Source: Tethya wilhelma (lineage: Eukaryota; Porifera; Demospongiae; Tethyida; Tethyidae). Taken from it: a stretch of 64,000 nt of DNA. The first letter of the stretch is position 1, and the number at the start of each line of letters is the position of its first letter. The stretch covers positions 4,863,121 through 4,927,120 of the forward strand of contig CAXIPT010000008.1 in the NCBI GenBank assembly GCA_964030475.1, read 5' to 3'. A model generated the notes under the pieces. That model saw only the letters and a list, made by a program, of their open reading frames with translations, was not told the origin of the DNA and searched no databases. Positions 34,390 to 44,863 of the stretch are shown piece after piece. Position numbers and translations under genes: made by a program.

Positions 34390-37016
34390 ATGGCCGTAGC
34401 AGCTCGTCAGACCCAAGTAGCGGTTGGAAAAGACCATATTATTGGTGTAGAGAAGGAGGTGGTCATTGATACTGAGCGAGGGGTAGCCGTACAGGTTGAA
34501 AAGGTCACAGCAGCGGTGGATCTCGGCGATGGCAATGTTGTTGTTGGCCAACAACAGAGGGTGGTAGGAGTGGCCGCAGTGCCTGGAGGGGCTGTAAGTT
34601 TACGCTGTACTCTGGTACATCTCTGCTGAGAAGTAAATAAAACTGTGCGCTGGCACTGAACTGCTAGCCTTGAGAGTCTAGCTAGACAGCATGCACAGCC
34701 AACAGCTTTTATGCAAATTCTTATAAATTATTATGACAGCGCATGATTCCTGTGACAGCAGATGTGCTTAGTAGTTCATACTTCATAGAGATATTATTTG
34801 ACATATAATTGTACATTCGATGGGTATTGATATTCAGTATGGTGAAATGATTTTGAATCTTGCAATGTACATCAAAGCACGATCATTATTTTTGTTATAA
34901 TCTCTGAAAGTCTTGGTATAGTGCCTAAATATAATCTTTTCCTATTACAGAATCAGAACAGACCAGCAATAACAGGTATACCAGTTACAACTGTTCACAA
35001 TTATTATTAATACACAGCCAATTAATGCAAACTCTAAGTTGTGTATACTGTTGCATCACAAATGAAAATCATATAGGCAGTGCAGGTGGTCCCTTTCAAT
35101 TTAGAGTAGTGTACCGTGTACCTATAGTGGTTAATGGGAGTCATGCATTCCAGGTATTTTACCAGGGAGACCAGATGTTTATCTTTTATAATAATTTGTG
35201 GTCAGTATCACTAGCTTCTGCAGGTGTGCAATTTCATACACTGTTATATATAATCTTCAGCTATATTAGGTGTTTCACTATCATAATTATTTGAATTAGG
35301 GATGCAGGCAGATTTCAATCAAACTCTCTCTTTCTTTGTTCCTAGCTGGTGATCGTCCTCCTACTAATACTTGGAACATCTACCGTCCCAGTGGCTTCAC
35401 GAATCAAGTGAAGGCAGCCAAACAAAATTCTTCCAATAAAGGGTCCTTTGCAGTCAAGTTTTGTGACCTTGTCTTTGGTTCAGGTGTGTAGCAGTCAGAT
35501 GCTATATATACAGTAAATACTGAATGCTCATTTGAATGAGGTTAACTCTAGTGTATACAGTCTCAACTAAGCTTATTGTTGCTTTCCCTCTTTTTTCCAG
35601 TTGCCTGTCTGATATGTGTTCTCATCCTAGCTGCTCTTCCGATTGCAATGATTGTTATTGGTAAGGGATGCAATAAAATGTCCTCATGTATACATGTATG
35701 CATACAATAACAGCACGTACACCATTGGTTGTAGTGATCAAATAGGAGTGAGTCATCCTGTTTGGCATGGCATTCACCTTATTGACTTGTCTCCTCATAT
35801 ATATATATATATATATATCATATTATAAGCAAAGTTTTGTCCGTGTGTGTGTGTGTGTGTGTAACGGAGTCATATTATAAGCAAAGTTTTGTCCGTGTGT
35901 GTGTGTGTGTGTGTGTAACGGAGGGTCACCGGAAGTGATGCGACCTCAAGCTAAACGCTACTTTTTCTTTGGACTGTGAAAAATGCAAGCTATAAGAAGT
36001 GTGCCTAGAGAACTAGCTTAGATAGTACTAGCCTAGGATAGAATCACAGGCGCTACAAGTAAGGCTTATTTTTTTGAGATCGCTGACAAGGCTTACCAGT
36101 GGCGTATGTATCCGACGAAGAAGCGTGATAGAGAAACCAATCTTTCACAAAAGAAGTGTAGCAAGGGGAGAACTTTCGCTTCTAGGAGTCTGCTTCTCTG
36201 TCGCTGTACACGAAACACAGCTAGCCAGATAACGAGTTTCTTTGCCAGCTGATTACAAAAATGGCGGAAGTCGGAAAAGGGTCGTTTGTGACGTCACGTA
36301 AATTGCTGAGCTGGCCAAAGCAAAGTAGCACTAAGCAGTGCATATACACATGCAGCATTGCTTCCCTTTGAGTTTCCAATTGCTTAGGCCAGTATTGATG
36401 TGAAGTTGTGTGTTGCTGCAAAGGTTGTTCTAAGCCAACTGACCATAGAAGAATATTTATTATAATAATACACAATAGCTTTGCTCATCAATTTTATCTT
36501 TATTCGTTTGAGTTATAGTAACTGATTTTATAAACATACACAAACAAGGAGTGGGTGAGCGAAGCGAGCCCCACTCCTTGTATATATATATATATACTAG
36601 GTGGCATCTATCTCAATGATTGTGTGGACCAGCGATTGATTCCCGTATGGCTGATTGTATTCGGGTGTTTCAGTCTTGTCCTGACGTGCATCAACATTGG
36701 CAAGCGTTGCTGTTGTAAGAAGAAGGAGGATGGAGATCTAAATGAAGACGACTTCAATTTCACTCGCTGCTGTGGTAGCTGTTTGGAATTTTTCATGTGC
36801 CTCTTTCTCTTCTCGTGGCTCATTGCTGGGAGTGTTTGGGTGTTTGCAAACTACAGCCACTATCAGCAAGATACCTTTGAGTGTCACTCAGTACCTTTCC
36901 TGTTCTCGTTTGCAACACTCATTGTTATCTACTGCTTCACGTTTCTGGTGTGCTTCTGCTTCTGTTGCTGCTTCTGTGTGTTGGCACTGACTGCAGCTGG
37001 GGATTCAGATGACTGA
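34390..37016 (+). CDS. T6: N-module plus TMEM272-like core (329 aa)
   Basis: Exons 34390-34593, 34951-34975, 35077-35223, 35346-35483, 35601-35660 and 36601-37016 (990 nt). The N-module (residues 1-68) is followed by a unique beta-like stretch (FQFRVVYRVPIVV) and a T-type exon ending FGS. TM1 exon: LILAALPIAMIVIG. Last exon: IYLNDCVDQRLIPVWLIVFG, loop, TM3 (FLFSWLIAGSVWVFA) and a Cys-rich TM4. Exon 3 is read to the donor at 35224 because the earlier donor at 35154 would put the next exon out of frame. The 940-bp last intron contains a 763-bp repeat, and the final acceptor lies 20 bp beyond it. Confidence 0.6.
35818..36580 (+). mobile_element. Interspersed element R1, copy 1 (in T6 intron 5)
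   Basis: Begins tcatattataagcaaagttt (first ~50 bp tandemly duplicated with a GT microsatellite). It ends in a hairpin caaggagtggg...cccactccttg (36545-36580) around gagcgaagcgagc. Inside are ggtcaccggaagtgatgcga and tgacgtcacgt. A second copy is at 59950-60563. No ORF, so non-autonomous. A 5' TC and a 3' hairpin recall Helitron ends, but no CTRR terminus is shared by both copies, so the class is open. Confidence 0.6.
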
Positions 37017-37399
37017 GCTAGTGACTGAATAATGAGTGTGAATAGTTGTGAACTTGAAGTACAGCATAATAATGTGTGATGCTATAACCTTATAGGTAAT
37101 AGGTGTATATGAATTATTGTAGCTAAGAATCGAATGCTCCCATGCAATGGACTTTCTATACTAGTGATTTTGTATTGATTTTTTTAGTGCAACTGTGTTA
37201 CTATATAATTATACAGCTTTGGTGTGCATATAATTATATTCATTGCATTACTCTTGCACAGTAACAAATTGATAATGATACTTGATAGCCTTGCATGGTT
37301 GGATATTGTAATGTTTTCTGAAATCATAGTAATGCAAGTGCACGTGACATTCTTTGCCCCCCATGCCTGACCCTTCTTCATGAAAGTATAATTTTGGAG

Positions 37400-38714
37400 A
37401 TGGATATTGAAGCTCAGAGGGGAGCTCAACAAAGTCCTCCAACTTATGAGCAGGCAACGTTTCTTCCCAGAGGTAAATTAGTTTAATAATTATGATTACA
37501 ATATCAATTCTCAGTTCTGATACTTCAAATTATTAAAGGTTTGAGAGAGATCACATTAATTTGATTCTTGTGCTAGATGATTACTAGTAGCTATGTAGCT
37601 AACCATGTTGGACGTATTTTATGGTACAACAGTTCTCCACTCAGGCCCCAGTACCCGTGAGACCACTCCTCTCATTGATAACCAACTACATGGAGCTGAA
37701 CCCCCAGCCGCTGATTCGGCTGCAGACAAATCTTATGGTGTACGAAATATCATTCGGTTTTGGCTTGGACTGAGTTTTGCGGAACCACAGTCGAACACCT
37801 GCAGTGGATATAGTATGAAATAATTGAAATTAAACACATTTTAGTGCAGCTACTGGTGATTGTTCAAATTTCAAGCACCATTCATTGATCCACAATATAG
37901 CATACTGCCGTATAATGTGGAAACTGCTGGTATATGTATCTTTACACAGTCATGTTTCTGTCCTGATTTCAGATAGTCTAGTGTGTAGACTGATCTTTGT
38001 TCTCCTCTTCCTCTGGGGAGCCATCATCATTGCACTTACTGGTAGGTGAACTCTTTCACATGGACACCTGTACGTGATTGTACAGGGCCAGGCTAGTTCT
38101 GAATAAAGTTAACCCTGTATAGTACTCTCAATAGCCTATTATAGGTCGCATTTTCATGAATTTAGTCTCACAGTATTAGATAATAATTCATACTATTCAT
38201 TATTATTGTAGTATTGAAAGGTGGTGGTGAAAAGTTCTACAACACGTGCAGTGAATTCTTCACTGTTATCATCCTCACCTATCTCGGGGGACTCTCCTTT
38301 GTCCTCTGCTTCTTTTATTGTCTCTCTGTCCACTTCTGGGAGTGCTGCGAAAGCAAAGCTGCCGCAAGAAACAGAAGAAGAAACAACTCACACTCAGGTC
38401 GTGATTTCAACATCTGTAGTGGCCTTGCTCTCCTGCTCTCGCTCTTCTTCGTGACTGTCTTGGGAGGGCTTGTCTCATGGATTGGTGAACACAGCGATTA
38501 TGTCATCCATGGATGCAACCGGGAGGTTGGCTCTGGAGATCCTGAAGAGGGTGTGCTCTGTTCGTGTCAGAGAAAGATCGGTGAAATCGATAGCCCATTT
38601 TATATGCTCCCGTTGTGGACGGCTGGGACCATGCTGGCTATAGTGTTAGTGTGTGGAGTTGTGAACTGTTTTGGATGGTGTGTTGCCTCATACCGTTGCC
38701 GTAGCAACAGCTAG
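37400..38714 (+). CDS. G1: four-TM protein with PPTY and acidic dileucine motifs (270 aa)
   Basis: Exons 37400-37472, 37645-37812, 37973-38041 and 38212-38714 (813 nt). The N-terminus SPPTYEQAT is a PPxY ligand, and RETTPLIDNQ is a [DE]xxxL[LI]-type sorting signal. The single-TM exon is LIFVLLFLWGAIIIAL. The last exon has three TM segments and a CxC-containing loop. The exon plan (PPxY exon, linker, single-TM exon, three-TM exon, phase-1 borders) mirrors the T genes, so distant homology is likely. Family not recognised by name. CACGTGA at 37341 is 54 bp upstream. Confidence 0.55.
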
Positions 38715-38980
38715 TGCCTGCAATAAAGCAACAGCCAGTGCCCGCAATAACTTGAGTAACCAGTCTGTAATATTATAGCTATGTTATTAGGCTATTGACT
38801 AATAACTAGACATTTTTTATTGTTTATTGTTTGTTTGTTATTGTAATAATTGAGATTATTCACAGTTTTGATGTTACTAACTTTATTATGCGTAATGCTT
38901 TGCTCATGTCATTAGCTAAGCCTTGCCCATTAATTAATAATCTTTTCGCTGAGCCTGAATTGTGAATTCACCGAGAGAAG

Positions 38981-40483
38981 ATGAATATTAAAGATCACCG
39001 TGCTGCTGAACCCCCTCCAAGTTATGAGCATGCAGCACTTCGGCCTAGTAGAGGTAAATAATTCACTGTACTGCCTTCCCACATACCATAGACTGGCCGG
39101 CTGCCAGTAAAATGTGTAGTGTATCTAGCTATATAGGCTGTGCCAGTGTGCCAAGAATGAAGGCTATATTATGTGACTATATGAGATTAATTGTTGGGAG
39201 TCTAGCTGAATCATGAAGACTTGATAAATCAAAAGCTTATGGCTACTGGTGTCATATTTCAACCTCAGACTCTAGAGTGAGCTTTTACCCTGGCATCCTT
39301 ACAGGTTGCACTACACACTGCCCATATGAGACTGCTCCACTCATTGACCAACAGCAGTGGTTGCAAGCTGAAGGTGAGACTGCCCCTCTCATTAGCCAAC
39401 CATCTGCAGCTCCCACTGGACATCTGACTACATCTTTTGCTGCTGCCTCTCCGACTCAAGAGGAAGCTGGAAGAACTTCAAGTGAGAGGACTACAGCAGC
39501 TAATTCCAGCAGTATGGAAGACCCTGGTTCTTCCGATCTGGATCTACGAACCATCATTCTACTTACACTTGGATTGACTTTGTGGGATCCTGCATATTCC
39601 ACCACTTGCAGTCGATGTGGTAAGAAACAAGCACAATCCTGATTTTTACAATCTCTCTCTGACAGTGGCATATGAGTATTGTTTGTGAGACTATTGTTGT
39701 TCTAGTAGAACTATTATTATTGGGTCAGACAATATTATTTCATCATGTTTTGTTCTGTCCATTTCAGTGAGTGTGCTCTATAAGTGTGTGTTTTTCCTCT
39801 TCTTTATCTGGGGGATTGTGATCATCATATTTGCAACAAGTAGGTTTTGATCACAGCCTATCACATGCCAGGACAAATATAGTCAATTGAGTACAAGTAT
39901 TACTGTACTCGATTAAAAATATAATATTATTGTTTATGAATAATAATTAGTCATTGTCTCACAGTACTCAGTCTAAAGTACTATACTACACAATAATACT
40001 GTTTATGTATTTATTATTATTTTTATTGTTATAGTATTGGCAGGAGATGGTGAGAGTGCCTTCAAAGGTTGCAGTGGATTTCCCTCTGTCATCGCCCTCA
40101 ACTATTTTGCAGGTATCTCCTTCATTTTCTGGGGTCTCTATTCCCTCTGTGTCTACACCTGGGAGTGCTTTAGATGTCACGAGAGAACTAATGGTGAATT
40201 TTCAACCTGTAGTTGGCTTGGTTGTGTGATTTTCGTCTTCTTTGTGGCTATTATGGGTGGTCTGTTCGTTTGGAGTGACGAATACGCCAACTATCTTCGT
40301 AAGGGATGTAGTTCGGGTCAGCCTGACGCCACTGTTGCCCCAAAGAGAGGTGGTAGTCTATTCCATTACCTCCCATTCATGACGTTGGTAACCATGATGG
40401 GTATAATGTCCTTATGTGTTGTGGCAAACAGGTGTGTAACAAGCTGGATGACAAGGAGGAGAGAGGCTCGCAGACAACGCTGA
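38981..40483 (+). CDS. G2: four-TM protein with PPSY and two ETAPLI motifs (302 aa)
   Basis: Exons 38981-39053, 39305-39619, 39768-39839 and 40035-40483 (909 nt). N-terminal PPPSYEHA. The linker exon holds YETAPLIDQQ and GETAPLISQ, a repeated acidic-dileucine signal. TM1 exon: FFLFFIWGIVIIIF. The last exon has three TM segments and a basic C-terminus. Close relative of G3 (near-identical TM1 exon). Confidence 0.55.
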
Positions 40484-40710
40484 ACAATCTCTAAGGATAT
40501 TATTACTTATTAATAAATTCCGTGATAGTTTGTTTTCTTGTTGTTTTTGTTTACTTTCAATTAATACATTACTACAATTAAAATTAGAATTATTTTGATG
40601 CCAGTTAACTTTAACTTTGCATCCACGTGACAAGTTTTCAGATCATCCCGCCTATATTTCGTTGTATAAACAGAGCCAAGACAGAGCTGTAGGGAGGCTG
40701 TGGATTCAGA

Positions 40711-42275
40711 ATGAACAGTGGAGATAACCCTCCCACTTATGAGCAGGCAACACTTCAACCTAGAGGTAAATCTCTGTACTACAGTAGCCAGTGATAAACT
40801 GAGGAAGAGAAATGACTAGGAGGTCAAGATGTAGCTAGACTAGTAGTAAATTTTGCATCAATATCAGTTGATTCTCAGTTGAATCATGCAATGTTTCAAT
40901 GCAGACAGCTATTTAGAGCAAGACTGTGCAACTATCATAGCCATACTAGCATTTCCACATCTCAAAGGAACACTTTTCTCGGCTCCATTTATGCAGGTCC
41001 CACTACACCTTACTGGCAACATGAGACTGGTTCACTCATTGGCCAGCCTGGAGCACTGTCGGCTCCCAGTAGACAGCTACTTCATGAAACTGCCCCTCTC
41101 ATAGCCCAACAACCTGGAGCACCATCTGCTCCCAGTAGACACCAGACTACATCTTTTGCTGCTGTCTATCAACAAGGGCAAACTGAAACACAGAGACCTA
41201 CTGCTGCTGATGGTTCCAGTGCGGAGGACGTTTGCAATCCACAAACCATCATTCGGATTTCACTTGGATTGAATTTGGGGGAACCTTCAGACTCCACCAC
41301 TAGCAGTAGATGCGGTATGGAACAAACTTTTGTATTATTTTTAAGCCCTCTGTAGCATGAGTATCATATATTCACTGTATGTAAAGTGCCACCAAAGTTT
41401 AAGCACCAGTTTGCAATGAGCAAGACAATTCATAGTCCTAATTATTGCGTCAAAATCAGTGCCACTTATGACCAAACAGTAGAAACACCTTCCTATTAAT
41501 TTTATAAGCCTCATTTTGTTTTTTTTTTCCTGGCACTTTAAAAACAGTATATATAGATACTTGGCCTCACATTCGATATGTTTTGTTCTTCCATTTCAGT
41601 GAGTGTGCTGTTTAAGTGTGTGTTTTTTGTCTTCTTCATTTGGGGAATTGTGATCATCATACTTGCAACAGGTAGAAGTAGGTTTTATCATTTCAACCTC
41701 ACATGCCATGATCATGTGTATTTCCAAATAATAATTATAGTCACATTAAGTGCATACAAAATGTTTTCGTTCTATTTCAATACAATATTTAATTAAGGAA
41801 CTGTGTCACTATATAAGCGCTGTTTTGTTACTAAAGATAAAATGTGTGACATTTTATAACATTCTATGACCTTTTGTGACGTTTTTGTTTTGTTTCTAGT
41901 GTGATCTGGCTACCACATCCGGACACTAGTTCTGTGTATGTACATGTACATATTGCGCGTTTGTCAACAAAAATCATCACAAAATGTCATGCATTTTATT
42001 TTGGGTAACAAAACAGTGCTTATATAGTGACCCAGTTCCTGTTTATGGCCATAGTTGTATTATGAAGTATGCTAAGGTCATTGTCTCACAATACTCTACT
42101 ATGATAGTACGAAGCATCAAGTTTGAACAAGAGTACTTGTGGTGTGAATATCATAATTAATCATTTAGTTATTATAACAAAAAATATTGCAGTATTGAGT
42201 GGTGATGAAGACAGCATCTACAACAATTGCAGTGGGTTCTTCACTATCATCATCCTTACCTACCTTGGGGGAGGC
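40711..42275 (+). CDS. G3: four-TM protein, cut by an assembly join (partial)
   Basis: Exons 40711-40765, 40997-41314, 41600-41671 and the first 83 bp of the last exon from 42193. NPPTYEQAT, HETGSLIGQ and HETAPLIAQQ give one PPxY and two dileucine-type signals. The TM1 exon FFVFFIWGIVIIIL is nearly that of G2. The last exon starts VLSGDEDSIYNNCSGFFTII and stops at the single N at 42276. The sequence right after it is the first exon of another gene. The break is more likely an assembly join than a true truncation. Confidence 0.55.
41796..42040. mobile_element. MITE with 36-bp terminal inverted repeats (G3 intron 3)
   Basis: 41796-41831 and 42005-42040 are inverted copies with two mismatches (core gtcactatataagc and ctgttttgttac). 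No coding capacity in the 245 bp. I could not see a clean target duplication. Confidence 0.6.
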
Positions 42276-42276
42276 N
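42276..42276. other. Single N, probable contig join
   Basis: gaggcNctcgcc. Upstream is the interior of G3's last exon; 17 bp downstream is the ATG of gene H. Confidence 0.85.
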
Positions 42277-42292
42277 CTCGCCGGATCGGATC

Positions 42293-43887
42293 ATGGCAGT
42301 TCAAGCAAGCAGAATTCGTGTTGAACAACACGGTGACGCGGTCATTGGTGAGCGAACTGACTTGGAGTATGATGAAAGAACCAATCTTCTAACAGAAAAC
42401 AGGACTACAGTAGCAGAGGTTCCCTTGGAAGGGGGTGGAACGGCCCTGGTCCGTTTGACAGCTGTGCAGACCTCTGCTTTGGTAAGGGAGTAGTTTAGTA
42501 TATTAAATGTGCCCTGATTTTGCTCTTCACTGTAATTGTAAAAGTGCTAATTAGTAATAATTAGCAGGATCTGGGAGCATTAAACTTGCATCACGTGTAG
42601 GTCACGTGATGCACCTAGACCAATATAAAATATTTGCTTGTGCATATTCTGTACTTTTTCCTATTATAACAGCCAGCGGAGAATCAGTATGGGCAAGATC
42701 GAAATTGTAAGTTATTGCGTTTCATCAAGATCAAGTTAGTTTTTTGTTCGGTCTCCTCTCATGCACTGTACTATTGTGATAAACTTTTCTTCTTCTTTCC
42801 ATGCACTGACTGTCTTTGTCAGTAGACGAGTTTCCTCGAGGTAACCAGAGGAGGCCTATTCATGCCCACCGAAGAAGGGATCCTGCTCCTGTTCACAGCT
42901 GTTCCATCCATCGGCCAAAACCTAAGCCCATGCCATCAGGCTGCATAGTCTGTGAGTGAGCTTGATTATGGTGGAAATTTATATCAGTCACTAATCTTTG
43001 GCCTGATTTTTTTCCTCCCTTGTTTTCCAGTTCCCTTGTGTGCCTTCATTGTGTCTCTGTGTAGTGTGGCCATTGCTGTGTCAACAGGTATAGTTGTTAA
43101 GTTATACAGTACTCCATCATATCCCCATGTACAAGTGTGTTTGAGAAGAGATTGGAAAAGTTGTTGGGAAGGATCTTGTCGACTGAACCTTTGAGTGGTT
43201 CCTAGGGCCCTAATTTTTTAAAACAATAGATATAAATATCACATGGTAAAAATCCATTTACTGGTTACAATAATAGATTTAATTATTAGTTCAAATGTTC
43301 AATAGTTCATAGTCCGGTCATCAGGGGAGTTCCCTAACCAATCGCTGCAGTGCTACTAGTTTCGGTCCCTTTATTCTCCCTACTAGTAGCGTGCTATGGA
43401 AAGGGCGGGACCACTCCCATAGTAGGAGCCCGGAAGGTAGAGTCCTCTTGGAATCTTTACTGAGCTCATAGTCTTCTTGGAGTCTTGATTCATGTGTAGT
43501 TTAAAAACTTATTTTACCACGTGACCATGTTAAGTGTAGGCTCAATTTTAGCAAACTATCCCCATTTTCAGTGAAGAATTTCTATACATGCATACAGTAA
43601 TAAACAGGAGATAAGTACATATACCTTGTTGTTCTTGCAAGCAGACCACCACTCACAGTTTGGACAATAGCTGGGACTTGTTCTAACTAACTAGAGCTAA
43701 GTCACAGAGAAATAAAGGCTGTTTAGAGCTTTCTTTTTTACTCACGTGGGTGAAAACCTGATAGACAAGAAGCCAGGCCCAGCAAAACTGGTTATTAACA
43801 TACTAAACCATGTTGTGACAAGAACAAAGTGTGATCCCAACAACCATGACTCAGCAATAGCTGACCTAAACCATAACCCAAACTTAC

Positions 43888-43958
<71 letters not shown>

Positions 43959-44686
43959 GTGGGTAGTAGATATATGCATTGTTGGTTTGTTTATTGTGTG
44001 TAACAGGGAGTCAAGCTTAAAAACATCATGTGACTCTAGCAATAGTAGTAATGGCTTCTGTTCGTTCCCAACAGTTAATGTATTGTTAGTTTCAATGAAC
44101 TCTAAACTAATCATTGTTGAAGTAGACTTAAGATACTGTTGATAAAAACAATAATATAATAATTCTATCCTTCTCATGTGAACTTCATTTTATCAGATTA
44201 TATTTTGCGTAGTTAGCATTTGCCTATAATAACACTGTCATAGATCCTTGTATTTCATCTCCAGTTGCCTCAGGTGTTCTCCATTGTGCTCCTCACTACA
44301 TCTTCATCCATGCCATACTCTCACTCATCCTAGCCTCCCTCGGTTGCTGGATGGCCTGCCTCTGTTGCATGTGTACCTTACAGCCCGATCTTGAGCGATG
44401 CTTCCCCTTCTACATCTTTGGCTGCTGCTGTGTCTTCATTGTTTTGGTTCTCTTCTCAGCAGCTGTTATCGTGGACGGGTTGTACGTGTATGCCGGAGAT
44501 TTTATGAACAGAGGTTTTAATGACTCAATAACGAGTGTCAATGAAACTTGCGAGTATATGTCCATCCAATCATTTGGTGTGTCCATTACATCATACGTGT
44601 TGTTTGTGGTTTTTGTCCTGTTCTTTTGTGTGACTGCTATTGAGTGTGTGCGTAGCCTGTGTGCTAGATCCAATAGAAATAATTGA
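42293..44686 (+). CDS. H: divergent N-module plus four-TM protein (276 aa)
   Basis: Exons 42293-42481, 42673-42706, 42823-42951, 43031-43087 and 44265-44686 (831 nt). Exon 1 is a diverged N-module (IRVEQHGDAVIGERTDLEYD, VPLEGGGTALV). A basic, His/Arg-rich linker follows (QRRPIHAHRRRDPAPVHSC). The single-TM exon is LCAFIVSLCSVAIAVS. The last exon has three TM helices, with a CLCCMCT segment and a luminal NETCEY glycosylation-type site. It has the array's exon plan but no DCP...IPIWL block. Its start is next to an assembly N, so linkage to G3 is uncertain; the exon chain itself is consistent. Confidence 0.5.
42588..42613. promoter_or_regulatory. Palindrome with two CACGTG boxes
   Basis: tgcatcacgtg and cacgtgatgca face each other across 4 bp in H intron 1, about 85 bp before exon 2. 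It could be an E-box enhancer or an alternative promoter (inference). Confidence 0.35.
43088..44264. other. H intron 4, with microsatellite
   Basis: 1.2-kb intron without coding signal. (GA)n(GT)n at 43890-43956. Confidence 0.5.
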
Positions 44687-44863
44687 ATTTAAATAATTTG
44701 TTCTGTTGTTCTGTGGTTGAATCCTTACACATGTATTATTATTATGAAGCAGGAAAGATTGTAGTTCATCACCAAACCAAAAAAGCATTAAAAGAAAAAA
44801 AAATCATAATTATTCAAGAATTGACTAAAATTTCCTATTCATACAATAGTAATTATTATGGTG

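Noticed and set aside
35818..36580. Firm Helitron call for R1
   Set aside because: The 5' TC and 3' hairpin fit, but CTAG follows only copy 1 and belongs to the splice acceptor region. Copy 2 has no CTRR end.
19782..40483. Operon / trans-splicing of the same-strand array
   Set aside because: Intergenic gaps range from about 180 to 710 bp, and several starts have their own TATA, CACGTG or NRF1-like words. I see no spliced-leader acceptor at the 5' ends.
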